NCBI RefSeq assembly: GCF_023650515.1
Contig: NZ_CP096016.1
Coordinates: 1,946,001-2,010,000 of the forward strand
Origin: Alkalimarinus coralli
GTDB lineage: Bacteria > Pseudomonadota > Gammaproteobacteria > Pseudomonadales > Oleiphilaceae
Direction of reading: 5' to 3'
DNA length: 64,000 bases
A program made the position numbers and the translations under genes. Under the pieces are notes generated by a model. That model worked only from the letters and a program-made list of their open reading frames with translations, did not search any database and was not told the origin of the DNA. Every line of letters begins with the position of its first letter. Positions within the stretch are counted from its first letter, which is position 1. This document shows positions 1 to 8,958 of this stretch, one piece after another.

Positions 1-321
1 TGCTTTACGCTCTTCTCCGTAATAATAGTCCAGCCCTGTCTCGCCAATAGCTACCACTTTGGGATGGTCTGCTAATGTAAGGAGCCTTTCTACCGTAGGC
101 TCTTCTCCAACATCAGTGCCGGGGTGGACACCGACTGACGCAAACACGTTTTCATAACGCTCTGCTGCACCAATCACCTTATCAATATTTTCAAGGTCAA
201 TGGCCACACATAGCATCTCAGTAACACCCGCTTCGCCTGCTGCGTCTATGGCACCATCAAGGCCCGTGTCGTACTTATCGAGTTTTAAGCGATCAAGGTG
301 ACAGTGAGAGTCTACGAACAT
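1..321 (-). CDS. tatD: TatD family metal-dependent hydrolase, N-terminal part (runs off the window)
   Basis: The first 107 codons of a TatD-type nuclease/hydrolase (TIM-barrel amidohydrolase fold) are present; the rest lies beyond base 1. Visible motifs are the N-terminal metal-binding HCHLD (residues 6-10), SVGVHPG around residue 67 and GETGLDYYY near residue 95, all typical of the family. TatD proteins are cytoplasmic Mg-dependent 3'-5' exonucleases linked to DNA repair. It lies downstream of pilZ in the same direction, as in Pseudomonas (holB-pilZ-tatD), but a terminator-like hairpin stands between the two genes, so it may have partly separate transcription. The start is the ATG beginning MFVDSHCHLD, which matches the family start. 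Confidence 0.93.
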   Translation of the reverse strand, partial: MFVDSHCHLDRLKLDKYDTGLDGAIDAAGEAGVTEMLCVAIDLENIDKVIGAAERYENVFASVGVHPGTDVGEEPTVERLLTLADHPKVVAIGETGLDYYYGEERKA

Positions 322-333
322 TTATTTCTCCAC

Positions 334-367
334 AAAAAAAGGCTAGTAACACCAGTCTACCAGCCTT
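334..367 (-). terminator. Terminator-like hairpin between pilZ and tatD
   Basis: On the minus strand an imperfect stem (AGGCT/AGCCT closing pairs, with a further GGTA/TTAC section separated by a bulge) is followed directly by seven T. It lies 31 bases after the pilZ stop and 13 bases before the tatD start. It could reduce read-through from pilZ into tatD. Confidence 0.55.
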
Positions 368-398
368 CTAACAGTTTCTAAAATACACTACCTATTAC

Positions 399-749
399 TT
401 ACATCGTGTGGGTTGGCCTATCGGAGTTTAATGATCCGGCAAGGTATGTTTCTATCTTGTTCTTAGCCGTTTCATCTTCGCCATTAAACTGAACACCAAT
501 ACCCGCAGCCCTGTTCCCTTGTGCGCCTTTTGGGGTCACCCAAATGACCTTACCCGCTACTGGTATTTTTTCCGGCTCATCCATAAGGTTTAGCAATAGA
601 AAAACCTCATCCCCGAGGTTGTAGCTTTTTGAGGTGGGAATAAACAACCCACCGTTTTTGATAAAGGGCATATATGCCGCATAAAGCACTGCTTTATCTT
701 TGATAGTTAGGGTCAATATACCGCTACGAGCACCAAAGCCAGGTGGCAT
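399..749 (-). CDS. pilZ: PilZ type IV pilus assembly protein
   Basis: A 116-residue protein that closely follows Pseudomonas PilZ along its whole length (about 118 aa), including ILTLTIKDKAVLYAAYMPF, the block around GGLFIPT, and the C-terminal SDRPTHTM. PilZ is a cytoplasmic factor needed for type IV pilus extension. It works with PilB and FimX, and this orthologue lacks the canonical RxxxR c-di-GMP-binding motif. The open frame continues upstream to 872, but the start at 749 (MPPGF) is preferred: a GGAAG-type ribosome site sits just upstream, the length matches the family, and the longer version would overlap holB. It lies directly downstream of holB. Confidence 0.93.
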   Translation of the reverse strand: MPPGFGARSGILTLTIKDKAVLYAAYMPFIKNGGLFIPTSKSYNLGDEVFLLLNLMDEPEKIPVAGKVIWVTPKGAQGNRAAGIGVQFNGEDETAKNKIETYLAGSLNSDRPTHTM

Positions 750-838
750 TACACATTCTTCCTGTAGTTTTATTTTTGATATCTGTTCATTGTAGATAAA
801 TACAAAAAATAATCCAGACTCTTCAACAAGATACCTGC

Positions 839-1885
839 CTAAGCAGTTCGCTTCTGCATTAACTCCCCCCAACCTACCAACAGGTTTTCTATCAGTATCT
901 GATTATTAGGGTTTGTTTTTCGTGCCAGTAAATCGCTGGATGTCTGCACCTTATCTAGCAACCCATAAAAGTGGCTGGTCGGATGCTTGCCCGCAAGATA
1001 CTGAATCATTTTGAGCAGTTTTTCGTCTTTTACCAGCTTAGGGTTTTGCGTCATGGAATAACGTATAAGCTGCTGAACCCATGTAATATTCCACGCAAGC
1101 ACGACCTGAAGTTCATACTTTTGCCACTTTGCAGCCACCGAAACAGCCGTTGATTCCCGCTTAAGCACCTTCGCAAGATCAGCTATCATCGTCTGCTTTT
1201 GCGCTACCGCCTCACTTGCTGACAGTTGATATGCCTTGATAGGACTGCCCGCCGAAAGCTCCAGCAAGTCTTCATGAATGGAGCTATCAGGAAGTGCTGA
1301 CTTAAGCCACTCAAGCGACTGGTTATAATTTGGCAAAGGAAAATCGATTACCTGGCAACGCGACCGAATCGTCGCAAGCATTCTTCCCGGTTGATCAACA
1401 ACCAATATGATAAGCGATTTTTGCGAGGGCTCCTCCAACGACTTTAACAGGGCGTTCGCTGCATTATGATTCATTGCCTCCGCCGGATGTATAATCGCGA
1501 CCTTGTATCCCCCCTGCTGGCTCGACTTAGCAATGTACTCGTTCAGCTGGCGTATTTGATCTACCTTAACAACGGTCGACTTTTCCTCTGGCGAGAAATA
1601 ACGTATATCTGGATGAGCCTCTGCGCTGATCAAAGTGCAGTTTTTACATTTACCACAGGGGGCCGGGCTTTGCTGGGGAGCACTGTTTTCAAACGGCTGT
1701 TCGCATAACACCAAACTTGCGAGCGAGTTTGCAAATCGAGTTTTACCGGTGCCTTCTGTACCACTAAGCATTAATGCATGGGGGAGCCTACCGCTAGCAA
1801 ACACGGCACCAAGCTTAGCCCACTGAGAAGATTGCCACGGGTAAAAGTGCTCACTCGTATTTGTTAAAGTGCTGTCATCGCTCAC
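839..1885 (-). CDS. holB: DNA polymerase III subunit delta'
   Basis: A 348-residue clamp-loader subunit. It has the AAA+ Walker-A-like GTEGTGKTRF near residue 42, a four-cysteine zinc module (CEQPFE... CGKCKNC, about residues 62-83), and the SRC motif (TIRSRCQVIDF, about residue 173) that acts as the arginine-finger region. The downstream HNAANALLKSLEEPS block matches DnaX/HolB proteins. It helps load the beta clamp together with DnaX and HolA. pilZ follows at once. In Pseudomonas tmk precedes holB; here the TgpA gene precedes it, only 37 bases upstream, so the usual mltG-tmk partners are not adjacent. Confidence 0.95.
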   Translation of the reverse strand: MSDDSTLTNTSEHFYPWQSSQWAKLGAVFASGRLPHALMLSGTEGTGKTRFANSLASLVLCEQPFENSAPQQSPAPCGKCKNCTLISAEAHPDIRYFSPEEKSTVVKVDQIRQLNEYIAKSSQQGGYKVAIIHPAEAMNHNAANALLKSLEEPSQKSLIILVVDQPGRMLATIRSRCQVIDFPLPNYNQSLEWLKSALPDSSIHEDLLELSAGSPIKAYQLSASEAVAQKQTMIADLAKVLKRESTAVSVAAKWQKYELQVVLAWNITWVQQLIRYSMTQNPKLVKDEKLLKMIQYLAGKHPTSHFYGLLDKVQTSSDLLARKTNPNNQILIENLLVGWGELMQKRTA

Positions 1886-1922
1886 GCTACAGTTGAAACC
1901 TCTCTATGCTACCCGCTGTGGC

Positions 1923-4013
1923 TTACTTCGCTGATTTTTTAATTGCTTTTAACAACTTTCTGCTTTTAACTTTCATACTGTTTAAAAGCCTGAGCTGTTC
2001 ATTTTTGTCATCTGTACGGCTGTACTGTAAGTAATTAAAGCAGCGGGAGATGTAAGCCAGGCTCTCTTTTTGCTCAGGAAACCTCTCCGCCAAGCGGTCA
2101 GTAAACTGATTAGGTGTTTCGCCTACCTCTCGTGTCATACCGCTTTTCTCAGCAGCCTTGCAAAAGCGCTCGAATTCTAACACGACTTTATTCACTGGGC
2201 CTCGTTTTTTATCCGCACTCAAAACCCAAAATGCAATGCCGATAACCAGGCCTGCCACTAGCGTCATAATTAGCGCCAGCGTTTGAAATGTAACCGCACC
2301 AAACCAGCGGCTTAAAAAGTTTAATTGTGTTTGACCATCATAGCCCACCACCCATTTTTGCCAATTGTAATTTACCGAATCCAGCTTCAATCTCATCCAG
2401 CGAATCACACCAATTTGATTATATCGCGCTGACGAGAACGCGCTGCCTGATAAAAAACTCCCCTCTTCCCGAACCGCTTGTTCCAGGCCATTTTCTATCC
2501 TTTCAGGCGCAACCATAGCAGTTGGGTCGTATCGAACCCAGCCAGCATCATCACTCCAAACCTCAACCCATGCGTGGGCATCATACTGATGCACTATTAG
2601 ATATCCCTCTTGTTCATTTACTTCCCCACCTTGATAACCCACAACGACTCTAGAGGGTATTTTGGCAAGCCTCAGCATGTAAACCAGACTGCCAGCATAG
2701 TGAGAGCAAAACCCTTTTCGAGTGTTGAACAAGAAGTCATCAAAAAAGTCGCTATTCGTTAGCGGGGGTTTAAGTGTGTAGTAAAAAGGCTGCACTCTAA
2801 AATAGGACATTAGCCGTTGAATCAGGAAAGATTGGCTCACCCTTTGATTCAAAAGTTCCGTAACGAACAACCGTGTTTTGGGGTTACCCGATAATGGAAG
2901 CTGTAAATATCGCCTCCGTTCATCTCTACTCAAAGACCTGGCCTGCGTCTTGCCGAGGGGCGCACCTAGAGCTCGATCACCAATATTAGGCGCTTCATAC
3001 GATAGCCTGTATCGCGTAGGCTGAATAATATTGTTCTTAAAACGAACAAAACCTCGTTCATTAATATAAATATTGTTTGATGCGACATCGGACGACGCAA
3101 GGGCATAACCCCACCTATTGTTCGTTGGCTCAATTAAAATATCATAGCTGTTTTTGCCTTTGGTGTTAGTCGTTCGCACCTCATCTAACCGCCCGAGGAA
3201 GCGCCCAGAAATAAGTTCACTGCTGCGCCAAGTATTTCCTTCCAGCAAATCCAGCTCCAGACCACGCCAATAAAGTTGGCTTCGCGGGGGGGCTTCTCCT
3301 GTAAACTCTATTCTGAATGCGCGTGCAGCAGACTGTGTTAATTCGGCAATTTCACCCGGAGACATCGAGTCACTGATACCAGTCTGGGCTTTTCCGGTTG
3401 ATAACGGAATACTCCACAGCGGCGCAATTCGAGGGAAAAATACAAAGATGGATATAACTAAAGGCACAGAAATAACTAGCAACTTGGATAGCTCAAACAC
3501 CCTCACCCTACTGGGTACATTCAATCTACCTTTATGCAGTGAAAACAAAACCGATAAAACAATACATGTAGCAAACAGTTGGTATAGCGCGGTCAAAAAC
3601 GTTTGTGAGAATAAAAACTGACATGCGCAGAGGTAAAGCAAGATAAATACAAACAGGTAACAGTCTTTTGTGAACTTCACCTCTATCAGCTTGAGCGATA
3701 CAGCAAGCACAAAAAATGCGACGGCACTCTCTACGGTATACTGTTGGCGATAAGTTAAATAAAAAGCGCCTATCGCAATCAGCACTAACAGCGTTTTAAC
3801 GCTCGAATTAGGAAAGCTGAGCCAACCTCTGAAAATACTAGCCCGCCATAATGCAACGCCTACAGAACATACAACTAGCCAAGCCTCAATATTAGCGTAA
3901 TGAGGCAGCATTACCGATAAAAAGGCAATCATCAACAGAAACAAAGAGCCGCGTGGTATAAGCGGAGCGTTGCCTGTTTGGTTTGATGTTTTTTTCTCAA
4001 CCGAATTAATCAT
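1923..4013 (-). CDS. tgpA: TgpA-type transglutaminase-like membrane protein (DUF3488/transglutaminase core/DUF4129)
   Basis: A 696-residue inner-membrane protein. The first ~200 residues hold several hydrophobic segments (DUF3488 region). A large periplasmic part carries the transglutaminase core with a Cys-His-Asp triad at about C436 (KGFCSHYAG), H480 (YDAHAWVEVW) and D496 (YDPTA). A further membrane segment near 575-600 precedes a cytoplasmic DUF4129-like tail. Family members such as P. aeruginosa TgpA are essential or growth-related, and their substrate is unknown. The gene follows a DUF58 gene, the usual partner, 43 bases upstream, and precedes holB. Confidence 0.9.
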   Translation of the reverse strand: MINSVEKKTSNQTGNAPLIPRGSLFLLMIAFLSVMLPHYANIEAWLVVCSVGVALWRASIFRGWLSFPNSSVKTLLVLIAIGAFYLTYRQQYTVESAVAFFVLAVSLKLIEVKFTKDCYLFVFILLYLCACQFLFSQTFLTALYQLFATCIVLSVLFSLHKGRLNVPSRVRVFELSKLLVISVPLVISIFVFFPRIAPLWSIPLSTGKAQTGISDSMSPGEIAELTQSAARAFRIEFTGEAPPRSQLYWRGLELDLLEGNTWRSSELISGRFLGRLDEVRTTNTKGKNSYDILIEPTNNRWGYALASSDVASNNIYINERGFVRFKNNIIQPTRYRLSYEAPNIGDRALGAPLGKTQARSLSRDERRRYLQLPLSGNPKTRLFVTELLNQRVSQSFLIQRLMSYFRVQPFYYTLKPPLTNSDFFDDFLFNTRKGFCSHYAGSLVYMLRLAKIPSRVVVGYQGGEVNEQEGYLIVHQYDAHAWVEVWSDDAGWVRYDPTAMVAPERIENGLEQAVREEGSFLSGSAFSSARYNQIGVIRWMRLKLDSVNYNWQKWVVGYDGQTQLNFLSRWFGAVTFQTLALIMTLVAGLVIGIAFWVLSADKKRGPVNKVVLEFERFCKAAEKSGMTREVGETPNQFTDRLAERFPEQKESLAYISRCFNYLQYSRTDDKNEQLRLLNSMKVKSRKLLKAIKKSAK

Positions 4014-4056
4014 ATTTACCTTTGCATGAGGCTTGCCTGCACGCAGTTTTAACTTA

Positions 4057-5016
4057 TCACGGCACTAGCGCAAGCGCTCTCAAGCAGGACATTTTATGCT
4101 CATCTCCCTGTGAAGGCTCAATAACCCCACCGGGAAATACCATTCCAAAACTCTGGCCTTTGCTGCTATAACTGAGCACATCATGACATAGATAGCTCAG
4201 CCTTTGCTCCTTATCACCACTCACATAGTCCTTGTAATTTAGCCAGCGAGTCGATGAAGTTAACCCGTCAAACTCTTTCACATAGAGCTCTCCTTTTGCA
4301 GCATAGTGCTTCCAAGCTATTCGGCTGGGTGCATCGCCAACAACATAATCACGCAATCCTGCAAGCTCGTCTTCCCCTTTACAGTGTATGCCAGCATCGG
4401 TCTCGTCTCCCTGTACCGCGTCCGAAGGCGCTCTTATCCCTTCATTCGGTATAGGAAAATTTAATGCACATGTCTCAAACTCCAGCCACGTCCATGCCCT
4501 AATTAAACCCAAAGGGTAAACCGTCTCTATCTTAATCCGCCCCAGCGAAACAAGCCCCCTATGTTCAGATAGCTTGGACAGTACAAGCGATGCCACCTCG
4601 GCTGCTGATACATCAACTTTCTTCGTCGGCTGCCCAGGAACAACAAAACCTAAAGACTCACAGTACTGGCTTGGCTTGGTTTTCAACGTAAATGTATAAA
4701 ATGAATCTTCATTAGCAAAATTCTCGCTCGCCTTTACCAGCGATACTTGAAGTCCAGAAAGGTTTTTAAAACACAAGATTATTGAAAGAATGAACAGCGC
4801 ACCAAGGAAGAAAACAAAAAGGTAAATCAAACTACTCTGGTAGTTGATCGCAGTTAAAAGCAGCAGAGCCAGTAAACAGGCATAAAGCCCCCCTTCCTTA
4901 GTTGGAAATATATATACATTTTTGTGGGTTAGCACCTTCATATCTGATGGGGGGCTGCGCCTGGCGATCCATTGAAAGAACTTCGTTCGCCACCACTTTT
5001 TAATATTGCTACTCAT
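4057..5016 (-). CDS. DUF58 domain protein, partner of TgpA
   Basis: A 319-residue protein. It has two adjacent hydrophobic helices near residues 38-82, then a soluble region with the DUF58 core: GEDELAGLRDYVVGDAPSRIAWKHYAAKGELYVKEF (about 214-249, long motif given in pieces: DYVVGDAPSRIAWK is the diagnostic part). DUF58 proteins are normally encoded as MoxR-DUF58-TgpA units and are thought to take part in envelope assembly. The MoxR gene is not present upstream; a divergent secreted-protein gene takes its place. The start codon lies inside a 16-bp tandem repeat. Because 16 is not a multiple of three, upstream ATGs in the repeat are out of frame, so this start is kept. Confidence 0.85.
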   Translation of the reverse strand: MSSNIKKWWRTKFFQWIARRSPPSDMKVLTHKNVYIFPTKEGGLYACLLALLLLTAINYQSSLIYLFVFFLGALFILSIILCFKNLSGLQVSLVKASENFANEDSFYTFTLKTKPSQYCESLGFVVPGQPTKKVDVSAAEVASLVLSKLSEHRGLVSLGRIKIETVYPLGLIRAWTWLEFETCALNFPIPNEGIRAPSDAVQGDETDAGIHCKGEDELAGLRDYVVGDAPSRIAWKHYAAKGELYVKEFDGLTSSTRWLNYKDYVSGDKEQRLSYLCHDVLSYSSKGQSFGMVFPGGVIEPSQGDEHKMSCLRALALVP

Positions 5017-5064
5017 TAATATTGCTACTCATTAATACTGCTACTCATTAATACTATTTCTCAA
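5001..5064. repeat. 16-bp tandem repeat over the DUF58 start codon
   Basis: Three near-identical copies of TAATATTGCTACTCAT (5001-5016, 5017-5032, 5033-5048; the third has one change) and a degenerate fourth copy to 5064. Each copy carries an ATG on the minus strand. The innermost one is the DUF58 start. Expansion or contraction of the repeat would move upstream sequence, and any ribosome site, relative to the start. Confidence 0.9.
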
Positions 5065-5289
5065 TCTTATTACTCAATCCAATAAACATAATAAAGTCAT
5101 CACTTTACTACACAAGCGTAGTTTCTTTACGATTAATAACAAAATATGATAAATGGGCACTTGAAAATCAATCAAATAAGCCAAATACTGATAACTATCG
5201 GGAGATACGTGATCCAAAAACAAAAAGCAGTCGGGCTGTTTAGCGGCTGTAGTGTCTCAAGTTACTCAAACCACAAAAAGAGAACTCTC

Positions 5290-5952
5290 ATGACTATCAA
5301 AACATCATCAATCGCCACTCAAGCAAGACCAAGAGCGTTTGCTACTGGCAGTGCTGTTTTGAGTATCACAGCACTCGCGGCCCTTTTATCGGTCAATGTA
5401 TCCGCTGATGTTAAGTCCCTTACCAGTTCTGAGCTTACTGAGACTTACATAAAAGACTCAACGATTATCGTAACCCCTAAGAAAAAGAAAAAGGAAGCGC
5501 AGAAAAAATCCTTAGGAAGCATTACCATTTCACCTGGTGAGCCCGAAAAAACAGAGGAAGAAGAACTGTTAGAGTTCGAACAAGCCGTTTATGAAAATGA
5601 CGCCCAAACCATTGGCGCGATTCTAAACACCGAAGAACAGTTAAGAGAACTGGCTTTTTCTACTTCAGGCCCCCAGATAGAAGCCCTTCGGCCCAAGGTT
5701 CCTGACATCGAAATTCCATATAACACACCTCCGGAGTTTGAGTTTATTGATATCACCCAAAACTTCACTTACGCCCCGGTTGGCAATGATCTCGGCCTCA
5801 GCAGAAATGAAGACCAGCTGACATTTTCTATTGGCAATCTGCCAGGCGTCAATACCATCAATATCCCTCAAGGTATCAACGAAGGGCCAGTACTTCTGGT
5901 GCCGCGACAAGGCGGCGGGTTTGATCTGACGATTGATATACCGCAGAATTAA
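5290..5952 (+). CDS. Small secreted protein, function unknown
   Basis: A 220-residue exported protein. A long N-region followed by a hydrophobic stretch (SITALAALLSVNVSADV, about residues 22-38) looks like a Sec signal peptide cut after SADV/SA. The mature part starts with a KSLTSSEL stretch, then a Lys-rich patch (PKKKKKEAQKK), an acidic patch (EEEELLEFEQ) and a C-terminal half rich in beta-type, Pro-containing segments. No catalytic motif was recognised. The frame is open from 5146, but the ATG at 5290 puts the signal peptide at the N-terminus and is preceded by a purine-rich AAAGAGAA. It is followed by a lipoprotein gene and by the paralogous secreted proteins, which suggests one surface-protein locus; this is inference. 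Confidence 0.6.
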   Translation: MTIKTSSIATQARPRAFATGSAVLSITALAALLSVNVSADVKSLTSSELTETYIKDSTIIVTPKKKKKEAQKKSLGSITISPGEPEKTEEEELLEFEQAVYENDAQTIGAILNTEEQLRELAFSTSGPQIEALRPKVPDIEIPYNTPPEFEFIDITQNFTYAPVGNDLGLSRNEDQLTFSIGNLPGVNTINIPQGINEGPVLLVPRQGGGFDLTIDIPQN

Positions 5953-5968
5953 CTAAACCCATAGACTA

Positions 5969-5990
5969 TGGCCATGAACCAGCATGGCCA
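5969..5990. other. Hairpin downstream of the small secreted protein gene
   Basis: A perfect 8-bp inverted repeat TGGCCATG/CATGGCCA with a 6-base loop, 16 bases after the stop codon. There is no T tract, so it is only a weak terminator candidate. Confidence 0.4.
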
Positions 5991-6220
5991 AATCCGCTCA
6001 ATTTAAGGCTTTCCTTCTAACATTTTTCTCCGAAATACTCCCGGCATAACTAAACAAAAGCTCACCCCATCAGCTAATACGTTGCCACCAATGTTTTTTT
6101 TAATGTGAACCAATGTTAATTTCATCAATATATTGGTAGCTGAATGTAAGCGTATTTAATACCATTTTAATAAATACCCGTTCATATGCTTTATATTCAT
6201 TTCATAAATGGAGTTTATTA

Positions 6221-8653
6221 ATGAGATCGATTTCTCGTTGTGCCATATCGCTAGTTTTGTTGGCGGCCCTCTCTTTTATAAGCGCCTGTAGCGAGACTAA
6301 AAGCGCAGACACGCCTCGCATACTCGGCAACCCTCCAGAAATTGCATATATTGACGTTCTCTATGAGCACGAATTTGGCGCAGACGGAGGAGATAATATA
6401 CTAACCTACCGAATAGTAGATGCTCCATCCTGGCTAAACATTGAAAGCATAAACGGCGTAAAACCTTCATTCAGAATCTACGGCGTACCAAAGCTGGATG
6501 AGTCAGAGAATTTTAACACCTATGAAGAAACGCCATTCGACATCACTCTGGAAGTCAGCGATGGCGCTAGAAGCCAGCAGTTCACGTACACTGTCACACT
6601 TCAAAAAAACAAAGTAGACTTCTCCATCGCAACAGTAGAGGTTAATGAGGGGAAGCAAGCAGAAGCTATAGCAGCAGGTGTGTTTGATGAACAGTGTAAG
6701 ATTCCCCCACTGGCACCCAAAACCGTTAACGGCAAAACGGCATATCCACTCCCGATCTTTGTATCAATGGCACACCCTTCGGAGTCTGACGTTACATTGA
6801 GAGTTGCGCTTACAACGGCTTTTAATGAACTTAAAGATGACAGAGACCCCTCCAATATTCGAAGCGCTAAAGAGAACGAAGATTATGTCAGCGAAGATCG
6901 GTTTGTAACGCTTAAAGCCGGCGTTCAGACCTGCCTATTTACAGTAGACATATTGGATGATGACATTATTGAAGGGGGAGAAGCTTTTGATCTCACTTTG
7001 ATAGAGGCTACTGAAGGTCTCGTTGAGCACGAGAGGCCAGGTAAATCTAAAGTCACAATTACAGATAACGAACCCAGCGTCACGTTTGAAGGCGAAGATA
7101 TCATTCTGACTGAAGGAGAAACCAGTAAGGTATACGATGTTGTTTTATCAAAAGCCGTCGACTACCCGGTTGTCGTCAACGTATTTGCTGACAAAACATC
7201 TACCGCCACAGCAGATGATTACACCTTATCTGCCACTACACTTACCTTTCCGCCATCAAACACAAAACAGTCATTTTCAGTCGCCATACTAGACGACGGC
7301 GATAACGACGCAGGAGCCACCACAACAACAAAAGACGAAACTGTCGTTATAAAGACAGATGTCTCAGACATATTTGAGCAACCTCCTCTCAAAATAACCA
7401 TAAACGAATGGGATACACTCACTCAAAGTGCAATCTCAACAAACAACAGACAATCACACGCACTTATTACTGATAACGATGGTAATGTCATCGTGCTAAA
7501 CAGCGTAAACAACGCCACAAAGGATGTTGAGATCGTTTATTATGATCGAGGTGGCGTCTCAAAAGCATTTAGTGCTACCCCGTCAGACAGTGATATCGCA
7601 TCAGCTGATCCGGCAGATGAAACCCCTGTTGCCATTGACTACAAGCTTAGCGGCAATTTTAACGAGCTTGCTGTGCTGATTGAAACCGAAGGAACCCTAG
7701 GAGCAAGCCATAAGGGAAATAAGGATGTTTATTTGCGAAAATATAGCCGAAAGGTTGGTAACGCCTTATACAGTAAATCATGGGACATACAGATTGGCAC
7801 CGCGTCAGACGATGTACCTAAAGGTGTATTTATTGACCCTCAGGGAAGCGTGCTCGTATACGGATATTCTGAAGGTACTTTTTCAGCCGACAATACGAAC
7901 AAAGGAAATCGAGACGCGTTCATCGCTAAGTTCGATGCCGATGGCAATGAGCTTTGGACAACGCTCATCGGCACTCCTCAGGAAGATATCGCCACCGGCG
8001 TGAGCTTTGTAGGCACATCACTGATAGTTGTTGGCACAACAAAAGGTCAACTTGATGGCCCAGGAATTGGCGGCACGGACGGGTTCATAGCCACACTAAA
8101 CGATGACGGAACCACCAAGAGTGTTCACCAGTTTGGAACCATATACTCTGACGAAGTTGTAGGGCTGACAAGCTATAACAACCTTCTGAGAATAGCGGGT
8201 CAGAGCAAAGGCGATGTTGTACCACCAAACAATGAAACAACCATCCCACCAGACACCGCTAAAAATTCTATCGACGCTTTTTATATCACCTTTAATACGG
8301 CCTACTCGGTTATTAACGCGACAATGTGGGGTGACGACTCAGCACCAGAAGAAACTTCAACAGTGACAAACCTCACAGATAAATCATTTATTGGAGGACT
8401 CACTAGCGGAGTGCTTACAGACCAGACATCCAAGGGCGGTATAGATGCCACACTGGTTAGTATTGACTCAAGCTCAATCAACAATGATCTCGCATGGCAG
8501 TCTCAGTTTGGAACAGGTGGTGACGATAAAGTTGTTTCAATAGATGTCTATGGCAAAAACAAAATTATGGTGCTATGGGAATCAAATAACGGCGGGGTGA
8601 TTAGTTATAATATATCTCCTTTCAGTACAAGCGGAGAGAATCTTCTCGATTAA
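6221..8653 (+). CDS. Large surface lipoprotein with Ig-like, Calx-beta and SBBP-like repeats
   Basis: An 810-residue lipoprotein. The signal peptide ends in the lipobox ISAC, with the acylated Cys at residue 23. Residues ~33-125 resemble an Ig-like (cadherin/He-PIG type) domain (YRIVDAPSWL, LEVSDGAR). Two Calx-beta-like modules follow at about 140-290 and 290-395 (ILDDDIIEGGEAFDLTL, VAILDDGDND). The C-terminal half (about 400-800) has repeated GTASDD / DAFIAKFDADGNELW / GTGGDDKV blocks typical of SBBP beta-propeller repeats. The start has a GGAG ribosome site 8 bases upstream. The architecture fits a cell-surface adhesion or scaffold protein with Ca-binding modules. The precise role is not known. 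Confidence 0.75.
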   Translation: MRSISRCAISLVLLAALSFISACSETKSADTPRILGNPPEIAYIDVLYEHEFGADGGDNILTYRIVDAPSWLNIESINGVKPSFRIYGVPKLDESENFNTYEETPFDITLEVSDGARSQQFTYTVTLQKNKVDFSIATVEVNEGKQAEAIAAGVFDEQCKIPPLAPKTVNGKTAYPLPIFVSMAHPSESDVTLRVALTTAFNELKDDRDPSNIRSAKENEDYVSEDRFVTLKAGVQTCLFTVDILDDDIIEGGEAFDLTLIEATEGLVEHERPGKSKVTITDNEPSVTFEGEDIILTEGETSKVYDVVLSKAVDYPVVVNVFADKTSTATADDYTLSATTLTFPPSNTKQSFSVAILDDGDNDAGATTTTKDETVVIKTDVSDIFEQPPLKITINEWDTLTQSAISTNNRQSHALITDNDGNVIVLNSVNNATKDVEIVYYDRGGVSKAFSATPSDSDIASADPADETPVAIDYKLSGNFNELAVLIETEGTLGASHKGNKDVYLRKYSRKVGNALYSKSWDIQIGTASDDVPKGVFIDPQGSVLVYGYSEGTFSADNTNKGNRDAFIAKFDADGNELWTTLIGTPQEDIATGVSFVGTSLIVVGTTKGQLDGPGIGGTDGFIATLNDDGTTKSVHQFGTIYSDEVVGLTSYNNLLRIAGQSKGDVVPPNNETTIPPDTAKNSIDAFYITFNTAYSVINATMWGDDSAPEETSTVTNLTDKSFIGGLTSGVLTDQTSKGGIDATLVSIDSSSINNDLAWQSQFGTGGDDKVVSIDVYGKNKIMVLWESNNGGVISYNISPFSTSGENLLD

Positions 8654-8722
8654 GTAGCCTTGGCTAGTTTTGTTGCCAATATTTAACCCGCTGAAATAGG
8701 TGCTTATGTTAAGTACCTATTT

Positions 8723-8760
8723 CACAACACACAACACACAACACACAACACACAACACAA
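8723..8760. repeat. 7-bp microsatellite (CACAACA)5
   Basis: Five perfect copies of CACAACA plus three bases, beginning 69 bases after the lipoprotein stop. It lies in noncoding DNA; an open frame across it has no support as a gene. Confidence 0.95.
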
Positions 8761-8834
8761 GAATATCATCAAGCATCCGCAGTTCAGTTCAACCCGATTC
8801 AGCTCAATTCAAACATCTAACTAACAACGCCATA

Positions 8835-8850
8835 GCGTTAGCGCTAACGC
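8835..8850. promoter_or_regulatory. 16-bp perfect palindrome
   Basis: GCGTTAGCGCTAACGC is a perfect 16-bp palindrome in the 305-bp gap between the lipoprotein gene (+) and copy 1 of paralogue A (-), where both genes converge. It could be a protein-binding site or a hairpin; nothing in the sequence decides between them. Confidence 0.4.
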
Positions 8851-8898
8851 CCTCCCGTCCAAGCCTAAAATCTCTTGTGTAAGAAACTATAAATGAGG

Positions 8899-8942
8899 AA
8901 TACCAGAAGGAGGCAATTTCTGCACTCCACCCTTCTGGTATT
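8899..8942. terminator. Convergent hairpin after lipoprotein gene and paralogue A1
   Basis: A perfect 12-bp stem (AATACCAGAAGG with CCTTCTGGTATT) and a 20-base loop lie 17 bases beyond the A1 stop. The T tract is poor on both strands, so termination efficiency is uncertain. Confidence 0.45.
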
Positions 8943-8958
8943 AGCGGGTCACACAAAC

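Noticed and set aside
750-872. Longer start for pilZ
   Set aside because: It would overlap holB and has no match to PilZ, whereas the start at 749 has a ribosome site and the family length.
8700-8882. 60-residue plus-strand open frame over the microsatellite
   Set aside because: It is low-complexity sequence read through (CACAACA)5 with no coding signs.
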